A stretch of 64,000 nt of DNA from a candidate division KSB1 bacterium (GTDB lineage: Bacteria; Zhuqueibacterota; Zhuqueibacteria; Zhuqueibacterales; Zhuqueibacteraceae), in NCBI GenBank assembly GCA_034506255.1, contig JAPDPX010000006.1, positions 372,001 through 436,000 of the forward strand, written 5' to 3'. Positions 25,072 through 33,327 of this stretch are shown here, in pieces. Every line of letters begins with the position of its first letter. Within the stretch, counting starts at the first letter, position 1. Under the pieces are notes generated by a model, which had not been told where the DNA came from, searched no databases, and saw only the letters and a list, made by a program, of their open reading frames with translations. A program made the translations under genes and the position numbers.

Positions 25072-27237
25072 ATGCAGACTCCAACCCTCTCACCGGACAA
25101 TCTCGAGCGGCATCCCCGGGCCGGGGCGCCGGCGCGCCGGCCTGCGGAACCGGCCAGTGCACCGGATTTTTCGATCATCATCGTGAGTTACAACGTCCGC
25201 GAATTTCTGCGGCAGGCGCTGCTGTCGGTGCGCCGCGCGCTGGCGGGTCTCTCGGCGGAAATTTTCGTGGTCGATAATGCCTCGGATGACGGTTCCGCGG
25301 CCATGGTGCGTGCGCAGTTTCCGGAATGCGTGCTGCTCGAGAATGCCAGGAATCTCGGCTTTGCCGCGGCCAACAATCTGGCGCTGGCGCAGAGTCGCGG
25401 CCGCTTTGTGGTTTTGCTCAATCCCGATACCGTGGTGCAGGAGGATACTTTCAGCGCCATTCGGGATTTCCTGCTCGCGCATCCCGCAACCGGCCTGGTG
25501 GGCTGCAAGGTCTTGAATCCTGACGGCTCGCTGCAGCTTGCCTGTCGCCGCAGCTTTCCGACGCCCTGGGTGGCCTTCACCAAGCTCTCCGGTTTGAGCG
25601 CCCTGTTCCCGCGCAGCCGCTGGTTCGGCCGCTACAATCTCACCTATCTGCCGGAGGATGAAACCTGCGAGGTCGAGGCGATTTCCGGCTCCTTCATGGT
25701 GGCACGGCGGGAAGCCATGGCGCAAGTGGGGTTGCTGGATGAGGCGTTCTTCATGTATGGCGAGGATCTCGACTGGTGCTTCCGTTTTCGTGCCGCCGGC
25801 TGGCAGATTCACTATTTCCCCGGCACGCAAATCGTCCACTTCAAGGGCGAAAGTTCCAAGCGCAGCAGCCTGGACAGCCTGCGGGCGTTCTATCAGGCCA
25901 TGGGATTGTTCGTGCGCAAGCATTTTCGGCGGCGCATGTTCATCATCACCTACTGGCTGCTGCACGCCGCGATCTGGGTGCGCGCCCTCATGGCCTTCGC
26001 CAAGTCCGCGTTCGACCGGCTGGCGCTGCCGCTGCTCGATTTGTTCATCCTGCAGCTCAATCTGGGGCTGGCCATCTGGCTGCGGTTCGAGCGCAGCTCC
26101 GTGCTCACCCACTACCTGGTCGTCGATCTCGTCTACTCCTTCGTCTGGCTCACCTGCCTGGCGCTGTTCGGCTGCTACCAGCGCGCGCGCTTTTCTTCTT
26201 ATCAGGCGCTGGTGGCCACCCTCACGGGCTTTCTCATCAACGCCAGCCTGACCTATTTCTTCAAACAATATGCCTTCTCACGCCAGGTGGTGTTGCTGGC
26301 AGGCGTTCTCAATCTCATCCTGCTGGCCGGCTGGCGGCTGCTGGTGAAAGTGCTTTACCATCTCGGCATCGGGACTTTCAGCGGGACCGTGGGCCGCACC
26401 CTGCTGGGCACACGCACGCTGATCGTGGGCGATTTCCCTTCCGATGTGCCGCTGGTGGAGCGGCTCAAGCTCAACTTCGGCGGCAGCTATGAGCTGGTGG
26501 GGCTGGTGAGTCTGGAGCCGGCGCAAATCGGGCAAACGTTCGCCGGCTTGCCGGTGATTGCCGCCTTGCCCGGGCTGGACACCCTGCTGCAAGCCGGCAA
26601 CGTGCCGCGGATTCAGCAGATCATTTTCTCCACCCAGCGCGTGCCGTTTGACCGCATCATGCGCGCCATGTCCCGCAGCCGCCGGCATCAGGTGAGCTTC
26701 AAACTCGTACCCAGCCATCTCGATGTCATCATCGGCAAATCCGGCATCGATGATATTGCGCAAGTGCCGCTGATTGAAATCGAAAACCGGCTGGCGCGCA
26801 CCCTGCCGCGCCTGAGCAAGCGCGGCTTCGACCTCGGGCTGGCGGCACTGGCACTCGTGCTGCTCGCACCATTTTTCCTGATACGGCTGCTGCTGGTGCG
26901 ACGCTGCGAGACGGTGGAAATTGCCATGCCGCCGCAGCCGCCGCTGCGCCTGTGGCATCTTGCGGGGGGCAGCCGGATTGACCGCTGGCCCTGGCTGTTG
27001 GCAATTTTGCGCGGCCGTCTCACCTGGGTGGGCCGCGAGCTCTGGGAGGACGCCGCCGATTTCGAACGTGTGCGCGGCCTCGGCCTGCTGCCCGGCCTCA
27101 CCGGTCTGGCGCAGGTGAGCAAGCGCAAAATCCCCCTTTCACAAGAAGAAAAAGATAAGTATTATTTGTACTACGTTACACACTACAGTCCGCTGCTCGA
27201 TCTGGAGATTCTGTTTCGCGCTTTCTTTCGAATTTAA
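25072..27237 (+). CDS. GT2 glycosyltransferase fused to a degenerate polyprenyl phosphoglycosyltransferase
   Basis: 721 residues from the ATG at 25072 (a GTG at 25039 is possible). Residues about 34-290 are a rhamnosyltransferase-type GT2: FSIIIVSYNVREFL, VVDNASDDGS, LLNPDTVV and MYGEDLDWCFR. From about 325 there are four or five TM helices, then a Rossmann-like domain (TRTLIVGD, about 446). The C-terminal region (about 580-721) keeps the frame of a bacterial sugar transferase: SKRGFDLGLA, ILRGRLTWVG, LLPGLTGLAQV and a final DLEILFRAFFRI. The catalytic Asp-Glu of DELPQL reads D-R (IDRWPWLL), and the KFRSM and GPRP motifs are gone. An inactive anchor or altered enzyme is likely. Confidence 0.85.
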   Translation: MQTPTLSPDNLERHPRAGAPARRPAEPASAPDFSIIIVSYNVREFLRQALLSVRRALAGLSAEIFVVDNASDDGSAAMVRAQFPECVLLENARNLGFAAANNLALAQSRGRFVVLLNPDTVVQEDTFSAIRDFLLAHPATGLVGCKVLNPDGSLQLACRRSFPTPWVAFTKLSGLSALFPRSRWFGRYNLTYLPEDETCEVEAISGSFMVARREAMAQVGLLDEAFFMYGEDLDWCFRFRAAGWQIHYFPGTQIVHFKGESSKRSSLDSLRAFYQAMGLFVRKHFRRRMFIITYWLLHAAIWVRALMAFAKSAFDRLALPLLDLFILQLNLGLAIWLRFERSSVLTHYLVVDLVYSFVWLTCLALFGCYQRARFSSYQALVATLTGFLINASLTYFFKQYAFSRQVVLLAGVLNLILLAGWRLLVKVLYHLGIGTFSGTVGRTLLGTRTLIVGDFPSDVPLVERLKLNFGGSYELVGLVSLEPAQIGQTFAGLPVIAALPGLDTLLQAGNVPRIQQIIFSTQRVPFDRIMRAMSRSRRHQVSFKLVPSHLDVIIGKSGIDDIAQVPLIEIENRLARTLPRLSKRGFDLGLAALALVLLAPFFLIRLLLVRRCETVEIAMPPQPPLRLWHLAGGSRIDRWPWLLAILRGRLTWVGRELWEDAADFERVRGLGLLPGLTGLAQVSKRKIPLSQEEKDKYYLYYVTHYSPLLDLEILFRAFFRI

Positions 27238-27330
27238 TGACTTGTTGCCTGAGTTCGCAGGAGGGGCTCGCAAAACGTCCTGCCGGCGAATGTTGTGAAA
27301 GACCGGGCCGCCTGCCGGGATCTTCGCAGG

Positions 27331-27420
27331 TGCTTCGCCGGATCACCATGAAAAGGGATCTTGTGCCACCGCGAAAACGCCGCAATGCAGGCCGGCAGAC
27401 CAACAAGAGGCCGGCGTCGG
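27331..27420. repeat. Intergenic stem-loop element, copy A (upstream of accA)
   Basis: Between the GT fusion and accA, GATCACCATGAAAA (27341-27354) is followed by a GAAAACGCCGCAATGCAGGC core and two GCCGGC sites that can pair around a 12-nt loop. The same GATCACCATGAAAA and a near-identical core recur downstream of accA at 28691-28775, so this looks like a dispersed intergenic repeat. Confidence 0.45.
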
Positions 27421-27513
27421 GATTTTTCAGGCAACAGGGCATGAGTAAACTTTCTGCGCACGGTGGCGCAGACCATCCCCAAACTCCCCAAACTCGCAAA
27501 AGGAACGACCACC

Positions 27514-28473
27514 ATGAGCGGTTTCATGCTCGAATTTGAACGCCCGATCGCGGAGCTGGAGAAGCGCATTCAAGAGATGCGCGAATACGACGCCGCCGCC
27601 AATGCCGGTCTGGGGGAGGAAATCCGCAAACTCGAGGAAAAAGCCAGACGACTGCGCGAGGAAACCTACGCCAAACTCACCCGCTGGCAGCGCGTCCAGC
27701 TCGCCCGCCATCCGCAACGGCCTTACACCCAGGATTACATCGACCGCATGATCGACGATTTCGTCGAGCTGCATGGCGATCGCGCTTTCGGCGATGATCC
27801 CGCCATCATTGCCGGCCTCGGCCGGCTGGGGCCGCATTATGTCTTCATTGTGGGCCAGCAAAAAGGCCGCGATACCAAACAAAAACTCTACCGCAATTTC
27901 GGCATGCCGCACCCCGAAGGCTATCGCAAAGCCCTGCGCATCATGAAACTCGCCGCGAAATTCCAGCGGCCGATCATCTCACTCGTCGATACGCCGGGCG
28001 CCTATCCCGGCATTGGTGCGGAAGAACGCGGCCAGGCCGAAGCGATTGCGCGCAACCTGCTCGAAATGTCCCACCTGCCGGTGCCGATCATCGTGGTGAT
28101 CGTGGGTGAAGGCGCCAGCGGCGGCGCGCTCGGCATCGGGGTGGGTGACCGGGTGTGGATGCAGGAGAACACCTGGTATTCCGTCATTTCGCCGGAAGGC
28201 TGCGCCGCCATTCTCTGGCACGACAGCACCAAGGCCGAGCAGGCCGCGGAAGCCATGAAAATCGGTGCCAGCGATTTGATCAAACTCGGCATCATCGATG
28301 CCATCATCGCCGAACCCAAGGGCGGCGCGCATCGCGATTATGATGAAGCGGCGCGCATTCTCAAAGAGTGTCTGATCTTCGAGCTGGACAAGCTCATCAA
28401 GATTCCGCCGGAGGAACTGGTGGAGCAGCGCATCGCCAAGTACGGCCGCATGGGGTTCTTCGAAAGGATTTAG
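27514..28473 (+). CDS. accA: Acetyl-CoA carboxylase carboxyltransferase subunit alpha
   Basis: 319 residues, the standard length. The N-terminal helical arm (FERPIAELEKRIQEM...) is followed by HPQRPYTQDYIDRMIDDFVELHGDRAFGDD, split here as the family signature. It then shows IGQQKGRDTK-like (VGQQKGRDTK), the oxyanion-hole loops DTPGAYPGIGAEERGQ and GEGASGGALGIGVGD, and SPEGCAAILWHDS. With AccD it transfers CO2 from biotin-BCCP to acetyl-CoA, the first step of fatty acid synthesis. accD is not in the window. AAAGGA lies 10 nt before the ATG. Confidence 0.98.
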   Translation: MSGFMLEFERPIAELEKRIQEMREYDAAANAGLGEEIRKLEEKARRLREETYAKLTRWQRVQLARHPQRPYTQDYIDRMIDDFVELHGDRAFGDDPAIIAGLGRLGPHYVFIVGQQKGRDTKQKLYRNFGMPHPEGYRKALRIMKLAAKFQRPIISLVDTPGAYPGIGAEERGQAEAIARNLLEMSHLPVPIIVVIVGEGASGGALGIGVGDRVWMQENTWYSVISPEGCAAILWHDSTKAEQAAEAMKIGASDLIKLGIIDAIIAEPKGGAHRDYDEAARILKECLIFELDKLIKIPPEELVEQRIAKYGRMGFFERI

Positions 28474-29057
28474 TCTCTTGAGCGTTGAATCCGTGTAAAA
28501 AGGCAAAAATTTTCCCAACTGATGAAAAATCCAACGGCCAACATTTTAACAGTTGGGCTCTTCTCTCGGCTGGAATTTTCATCTTGGCTGCGGCTTGCCC
28601 ACGTTGGGGTGCCGGTCTTCATACCCATAAACTGCCCCGCTGCAGGTCATGCAGGAAGAGGCCCGTGCCGGATGCCGCCACCCTGCCGGGCTTTGCACGA
28701 GATCACCATGAAAATGCCGCAGTGCAGGCTTCCAATCTGTATGCAGACACGAGGTCTGCCTGACATTTTCATCCCGATGGATGCCAATACGGACATGGCA
28801 ATTGCAGCGAATATGCGTAACCCGGGCTGCCAGCCCAATGTCGCCCACTTTGCAAGCACAGCGAAAAACTCTCGGGCACAGACGCGAGGCCGCACAGTTT
28901 GTGGAAAGATTTTTAAACCACAAAACCCGCCGGGAGCACGAAAGAAATCTTTCCAGCCTTTGTGATCCTGGTGGTGCTGAGACGGGTATTGGGCAATGCT
29001 TCCAGAAAAGCACTTTGCGGCTCCGCGGCTTTGCCTTTGTTTTTGTCCAGGAGACAC
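28474..29057. other. Intergenic region between accA and the cupin gene
   Basis: No convincing gene is seen. It contains the second copy of the accA-flanking palindromic element (28691-28775). AGGAG just before 29058 is the ribosome binding site of the cupin gene. The remainder shows no recognisable promoter, RNA or repeat. Confidence 0.45.
28691..28775. repeat. Intergenic stem-loop element, copy B (downstream of accA)
   Basis: ATGAAAATG (28708-28716) and CATTTTCAT (28764-28772) are perfect inverted arms. Inside them GCAGAC/GTCTGC (28743-28748 and 28754-28759) forms a 6-bp hairpin with a 5-nt loop. The 5' part (GATCACCATGAAAA, then GCCGCA-TGCAGGC) matches copy A at 27331-27420. Confidence 0.55.
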
Positions 29058-29423
29058 ATGCCGATCCACATCAAAAGTCCCGCCCTCATTCCAGCCGCCG
29101 GCAACAAACCCAAGCGCATCGAGGAATTCGTCGGGCGGGTCAATACCCAGACGGCCACCGTCAGCATTGCGCGCATGCGCAGCCCCGCCGGCTGGAGCGA
29201 GCCGGGCCAAACTCCAGAGTTCGAGGAATACACCGTGGTGCTCGCCGGCATGCTGCGCGTCACCACCAAAACTGGCGTCCACGAGGTCAGGGCCGGTGAG
29301 GCCGTGATCGTTCCGCGCGGCGAGTGGGTGCAGTACAGCACGCCGGGCGCGGAGGGCGCGGAATACCTGGCCGTGTGCCTGCCAGCCTTCTCCCCGGAAA
29401 TCGTGCATCGCGACGGGGAGTGA
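29058..29423 (+). CDS. Small cupin-domain protein
   Basis: 121 residues forming one cupin barrel. AGGAG lies 5 nt before the ATG at 29058. Cupin motif 1 is weak ('PGQTPEFEEYTVVLAGMLRV', Glu where His is usual). Motif 2 is 'VRAGEAVIVPRGEWVQYSTPG', in which the metal-binding His is replaced, so metal binding is doubtful. The sequence resembles small single-domain cupins annotated as ethanolamine utilisation or mannose-6-phosphate-isomerase-like proteins. The ligand is unknown, and nothing in the neighbourhood suggests one. Confidence 0.78.
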   Translation: MPIHIKSPALIPAAGNKPKRIEEFVGRVNTQTATVSIARMRSPAGWSEPGQTPEFEEYTVVLAGMLRVTTKTGVHEVRAGEAVIVPRGEWVQYSTPGAEGAEYLAVCLPAFSPEIVHRDGE

Positions 29424-29989
29424 GCCATTCTCGACAAGCAAAGGCACCCTCCTCTTGCAGGCCTTCTGCCGTTTTGCCTGCCTGGTCGTGCTGTCATCAG
29501 GAGGCGCGCATCGCCCGGGTGCGTGCCACTACAAAACTGTTGACCTTCCCACCAAAAGCAGCCGGCATCGCCTGCGCGGCCTGCCCGGCAAGGATGATGC
29601 GCGGGTTTGCCACCCTGCGCCGGTCACCGGCGGGTGGCAAGGTTTATCTGTAAATGATCAACACGCGACTGCGCCGGAGTTTTCCAAAGTATCACGGGGC
29701 TGGGGGAGCGGAAGGGTTCCGCAGCAACGACTGAGTGGTTGCGGGAAGATTGGCACCAAAAGCTGAAGGTTCCAAAGCTTGGCGTGTTGCAGCGAATTTT
29801 GATGAGTCTGATCCGGGGGCAAGCCGCTGCGGGAACGCTTGCGGCAGGGAGGGGTGGGAAGCGCTCTGCGCTTTGCCGGCACAGGCCGTGCGTCAGGTCC
29901 GATCAAATGAACACAAGCAGCCGGCGCTGAGCATTGCCTGGTGCCGGCTGCTTGCCAGCGTTGCCTTTTGCCAGAGCAAGCCACCGGAC
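29424..29989. other. Intergenic region between the cupin and thioesterase genes
   Basis: 566 bases without a recognisable gene. The only structure seen is the strong hairpin at 29607-29640. No clear promoter or ribosome binding site was found before the thioesterase ATG at 29990. Confidence 0.4.
29607..29640. repeat. Strong two-tier hairpin
   Basis: TTGCCACC (29607-29614) pairs with GGTGGCAA (29633-29640). Inside it CGCCGG/CCGGCG (29618-29623 and 29627-29632) closes on a TCA loop, with a 3-nt bulge between. No T run follows in either direction, so it is not a standard terminator; a REP-like or mRNA-stabilising element is possible. Confidence 0.5.
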
Positions 29990-30403
29990 ATGATCGAAAA
30001 CAATCTGCATCTGCGCGTGCGTTATGCCGACACCGACAAAATGGGCGTGGCATACTATGCCAACTACTTCAAGTGGTTCGAGGCCGGCCGCACGGAAATG
30101 CTGCGCGCCACCGGCCTGCCCTATGCCGAAATCGAGCAGTTGGGCGTGGCCCTGCCCGTCACGGAGGCCTGCTGCACCTATCGCAAGCCGGCCCACTACG
30201 ATGATCTTCTGCGCATCGTCAGCCGCCTGCGTGAGTTCCCGCGCGCCAGCCTGCGCATCGAGTATGAAATTTTCAACCAAAACGACGAGCTGCTGGCGAG
30301 CGGCCACACCACCCATGTTTTCATCAATGCCGACGGCAGGCCGGTGCGGCCACCGCGGATTTTTTTGCAAACGCTGCGACCCTTCTTCGAAAAGACGGCG
30401 TGA
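29990..30403 (+). CDS. YbgC-like acyl-CoA thioesterase (4HBT hotdog fold)
   Basis: 137 residues from the ATG at 29990. The 4HBT signature is intact: 'RVRYADTDKMGVAYYANYFKWFE' holds the catalytic Asp of the YbgC/4HBT-I class (written here in parts: RYADTDKMG, YYANYFKWF). GHTTHVFINADGRP is the usual closing strand. It hydrolyses acyl-CoA or acyl-ACP thioesters in the cytoplasm; chain preference is unknown. In many bacteria YbgC belongs to the tol-pal operon, but here it stands alone, converging with the DUF6958-like gene 40 nt away. Confidence 0.92.
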   Translation: MIENNLHLRVRYADTDKMGVAYYANYFKWFEAGRTEMLRATGLPYAEIEQLGVALPVTEACCTYRKPAHYDDLLRIVSRLREFPRASLRIEYEIFNQNDELLASGHTTHVFINADGRPVRPPRIFLQTLRPFFEKTA

Positions 30404-30442
30404 GACGGCGGGCAACTGACCATACCGCCCCCGCAGCCCGGG

Positions 30443-30748
30443 CTAATTTGCGCGCCGCAAGCGTTGCGGCTGTGCGCCGGGCACGCGCGCAATTTCGCCG
30501 ATGACCTCCAGATGCAATTTGACCGTGGTGGTGTGCCACGGCAACGAGCCAATCGTTTGCAACTCCTCCGCGGCAAGCTGTTGTCGCACCAGCCCGGCAA
30601 GCTTGCGGAACTCGACGCTGGTTTTGTTTTTGGGGACGGCACGACGAATGGCCCGGCGCAGCATTTCATACTTCCACCGATCGATGTGGGTGCCCTGCTT
30701 GCCCGGTGTGGGCGTCAAACACAGCATTTTGCCGGCAGTTTTCTTCAT
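30443..30748 (-). CDS. DUF6958-like small protein
   Basis: 101 residues from the ATG at 30748; in-frame codons upstream lack a ribosome binding site. The pattern 'DRWKYEMLRRAIRRAVPK', an SVEFRKLAGLVRQQL helix, then 'GSLPWHTTTVKLHLEVIGEI' and RVPG..PQRLRR follows the DUF6958 family, which looks like a small winged-helix-type fold. The function is unknown. No partner gene is adjacent: the M1 peptidase gene ends 132 nt upstream. Confidence 0.65.
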   Translation of the reverse strand: MKKTAGKMLCLTPTPGKQGTHIDRWKYEMLRRAIRRAVPKNKTSVEFRKLAGLVRQQLAAEELQTIGSLPWHTTTVKLHLEVIGEIARVPGAQPQRLRRAN

Positions 30749-30880
30749 GACAGATGTCTCAACAAAAATTGCCGACCGTAAGAAGCAAAACGCCGCGCGC
30801 GACTTGTTCCCGGCCGGGCGGGGGCTGAAAAGTCGCATTGCGATCTCGCACGAAACGTCTCTGCGCAGGCGCCACCCTGC

Positions 30881-32800
30881 TCAGGGCTGCCACACTTGAT
30901 TGCTGCGGTCGATGTCCGGAAAATCGTTGCGCGCGTCGATCGCCACGCGCCGCACAGCGGGCTCGCGGGCAACCCGCAGGCTTTGACGCCGGCCGCCTGC
31001 CAGCCACGACGCTTCTGACAGCCAATGCTCCTCGACGGTGCCATCCACGCGGGTAATCGTGAGCGGCACCGGCATGGCGGCCAGTCCGCGATCTTCAATG
31101 ATAATCTCCAGGGAATCACCCACCGTTTGAACCGCTGCAATCGCCTGGTCGAGCGTCCAGGTTTCATAGAACCAGATGCGCCAGAACCACGAGAGATCCC
31201 GGCCGCTGACATCATTGCAGGTGTTGAAAAAGTCGTACGGTTGAGGATGCTTGTTCTGCCAGCGTTTTCCGTATTCCCGGTAGGCACGCAGAAAGGTTTC
31301 TTCGCCGAGAATGGCCTGCAGGGCAAACAAAACCTGTGCGGTTTTGTTGTAAGGCAGGGCATAATAAAGATCCGCAGCCGGAAAGAGATCGCCGTGCCGC
31401 ATGAGTTCGACTTCGCGGCCGGCGCGCGCGATGGCAAGGTAGCTTTCCCGTCCCATCACCGCACGGTCAAAGTTGAAGAGTTGCTTCACGCCCTTTGCGC
31501 TGTTGAATTGCGTCAGGCCTTCGTCCTGCCAGGGGTGGCGGGTTTCATTGGAGCCGACGTGCATGGGAAACCACATGTGGCTGATCTCATGCATCAGGTT
31601 GCCGGCCAGACGCAGCGTGTCCTGATAGTTCTGAATCACGGTCAGCATGGGATATTCCATGCCGCCGCCGTCCAGAACACCTGCAACGGCCGTCATGTGG
31701 GGATAGGGATAGGGCCACAACAAGCGGGAGAGAAATTCGGTCGCCAGCCGGCTGTAGCGTGCCCCATGAACCCAGGCGCTTGCGGCAGGGCTTTCGCGGT
31801 AGAAGCAGTGAATGGCAACTGTTTGAGAGGACCCGGCGGAGCCGGTCCGCGCGCGGGTGGCGTCCCAGCGGAAGCGTGCGCTGGTGGCCCAGGCGAAATC
31901 ACGCACCTGGCGGGCACGAAAATGCCAGAGCTGGCTGTGCTTGTCGTTCTGACGAAAAGCGTGGGCGCGTTCGGCGGGCGTGGTGACGGTGACGATCGCA
32001 TCGCTGCTGGCCGCCTGCTCGAGCCTGGCCAGGGTGGTGGCGGAAAAAATTTCGCGGGCATTCTGCAGCGTGCCGGTGGCAGCCACCAGCCAGCCCTGCG
32101 GCACGGTGAGGCGAACATCGTAGTCGGCATAGCCCATGTAGAATTCCGACTGCCCGAGATAGGGATCGGCAACCCAGCCCGAGACATCATCATAAACGGC
32201 AAGCTGGGGATACCAGTAGCCGAGGATAAAGACTTCGCCATCCTGGCCCTGGCGGCCGTCGCCCGGCGCCGGTGGCGGCGCAAAGGACCATGCCATGGCA
32301 ATCGTCACGCTGTCGTGGGGCAGCAGTTTTGCGGGCAGGCGCAGCCGCAGCAGCGTGCCCGTGATGGTGTAGCCCGCTTCAAAATTGTTCCGGCTTGAAA
32401 AAAAGAGCGGCATGCCATTGACGGCCACGTGCTGAAGCGACATGCCCTCCGTGAGGGGAAGTTGGGTGTTGCGCAGAGCGCCGGCGCGAAACACGTTTTG
32501 TCGCAGGTGAAACGCGAGCGTGTGCAGGGTGTCCGGCGAATGATTGAAATAGTGAATCGTCGCGCTGCCACTCAGGTGGTTGGCAACCGGATCGAGCATC
32601 GCCTGCAACTGATATTTCGCGTATTGCTGCCAGTAATGCGGTCCCGGACGGCCGCTGCGGGTGCGTGTGCCGCGTGCCACGGCGCGGCTGAACTGCACGC
32701 TTTCGAAAACGGGATAGGGACGGGGACGGGAAGGTGGAGGGGTTTGTGCCAGGGTCGTGGAGATCAGCAGGAGAACGAGCAGGCCGGTCAGGCGTTTCAT
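30881..32800 (-). CDS. M1-family (gluzincin) metallopeptidase, exported, copy 1
   Basis: 639 residues from the ATG at 32800, beginning with a signal peptide (LTGLLVLLLISTTLAQ). The N-terminal beta domain (about 55-330) leads to the catalytic domain. That domain has the exopeptidase loop GGMEYPM (GAMEN equivalent), the zinc motif HEISHMWFP and the distal Glu in WQDEGLTQF. The last 100 residues are a small beta domain (DRGLAAMPVPLTITRVDGT). It belongs to the exported M1 subgroup common in Bacteroidota/KSB1-like genomes and probably digests peptides in the periplasm. A second M1 protein is at 45412-47034. Confidence 0.93.
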   Translation of the reverse strand: MKRLTGLLVLLLISTTLAQTPPPSRPRPYPVFESVQFSRAVARGTRTRSGRPGPHYWQQYAKYQLQAMLDPVANHLSGSATIHYFNHSPDTLHTLAFHLRQNVFRAGALRNTQLPLTEGMSLQHVAVNGMPLFFSSRNNFEAGYTITGTLLRLRLPAKLLPHDSVTIAMAWSFAPPPAPGDGRQGQDGEVFILGYWYPQLAVYDDVSGWVADPYLGQSEFYMGYADYDVRLTVPQGWLVAATGTLQNAREIFSATTLARLEQAASSDAIVTVTTPAERAHAFRQNDKHSQLWHFRARQVRDFAWATSARFRWDATRARTGSAGSSQTVAIHCFYRESPAASAWVHGARYSRLATEFLSRLLWPYPYPHMTAVAGVLDGGGMEYPMLTVIQNYQDTLRLAGNLMHEISHMWFPMHVGSNETRHPWQDEGLTQFNSAKGVKQLFNFDRAVMGRESYLAIARAGREVELMRHGDLFPAADLYYALPYNKTAQVLFALQAILGEETFLRAYREYGKRWQNKHPQPYDFFNTCNDVSGRDLSWFWRIWFYETWTLDQAIAAVQTVGDSLEIIIEDRGLAAMPVPLTITRVDGTVEEHWLSEASWLAGGRRQSLRVAREPAVRRVAIDARNDFPDIDRSNQVWQP

Positions 32801-33018
32801 AACCAGGGCTCTCCACATGAGATATGAGGAAACGGCCTCCATGCAACAGGCCCGTGCGGGTGACGCCTGGAGGCACGCGGCCGAAAGAGGCAGGACAAAA
32901 TCACCAGGAGACTGCAGCCGCGCCGGGAGCATCACCGGCCGGAGCCCGGGACTGCGTGCCGCCAGGCGTGCCTGCGCCTGCCGTTCCGTGGTCGTCGGCA
33001 ACGGGTCAGCCCGGTAAC

Positions 33019-33327
33019 TCACTCGAACAGCTTTTTGAGCCAGCTTTTGCGCCGGCCTTTGATCAGCCAGAGCGCAAGTCCCACGCCGGCCATGACGCCG
33101 AGGGTGATACCCAAGCCGATCCACATGTTCTTGTGCTGCCGATTGGCATGGCTTTTCTCCGCCGGCGTGAATTCTTCCAGGAATTCTTCACTACCATCGG
33201 AAAAGGGTTGCTTCGCCATAGCGGCCTCCTTGCTTGGTGCCGGGGCGGGCTGCGACCCGGGCCGCGCCAGCGCCGGTTTGCGATCAGTCATCACTGCCTC
33301 ATCGAAAAAGTTTTCCGTATAGGTCAT
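33019..33327 (-). CDS. Small single-pass membrane protein coupled to rnr
   Basis: 102 residues. Its ATG overlaps the rnr stop (ATGA, 33324-33327) and is preceded by GGAGG within rnr, so translation is probably coupled. Residues about 1-65 are hydrophilic and Pro/Glu-rich. One TM helix follows (MWIGLGITLGVMAGVGLALWL, about 68-88, split here as MWIGLGITLGV and MAGVGLALWL), then a basic tail (KGRRKSWLKKLFE). A second ATG at 33219 has AAGGAGG 5 nt upstream, so a 66-residue form may also be made. I recognise no family. Confidence 0.7.
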   Translation of the reverse strand: MTYTENFFDEAVMTDRKPALARPGSQPAPAPSKEAAMAKQPFSDGSEEFLEEFTPAEKSHANRQHKNMWIGLGITLGVMAGVGLALWLIKGRRKSWLKKLFE

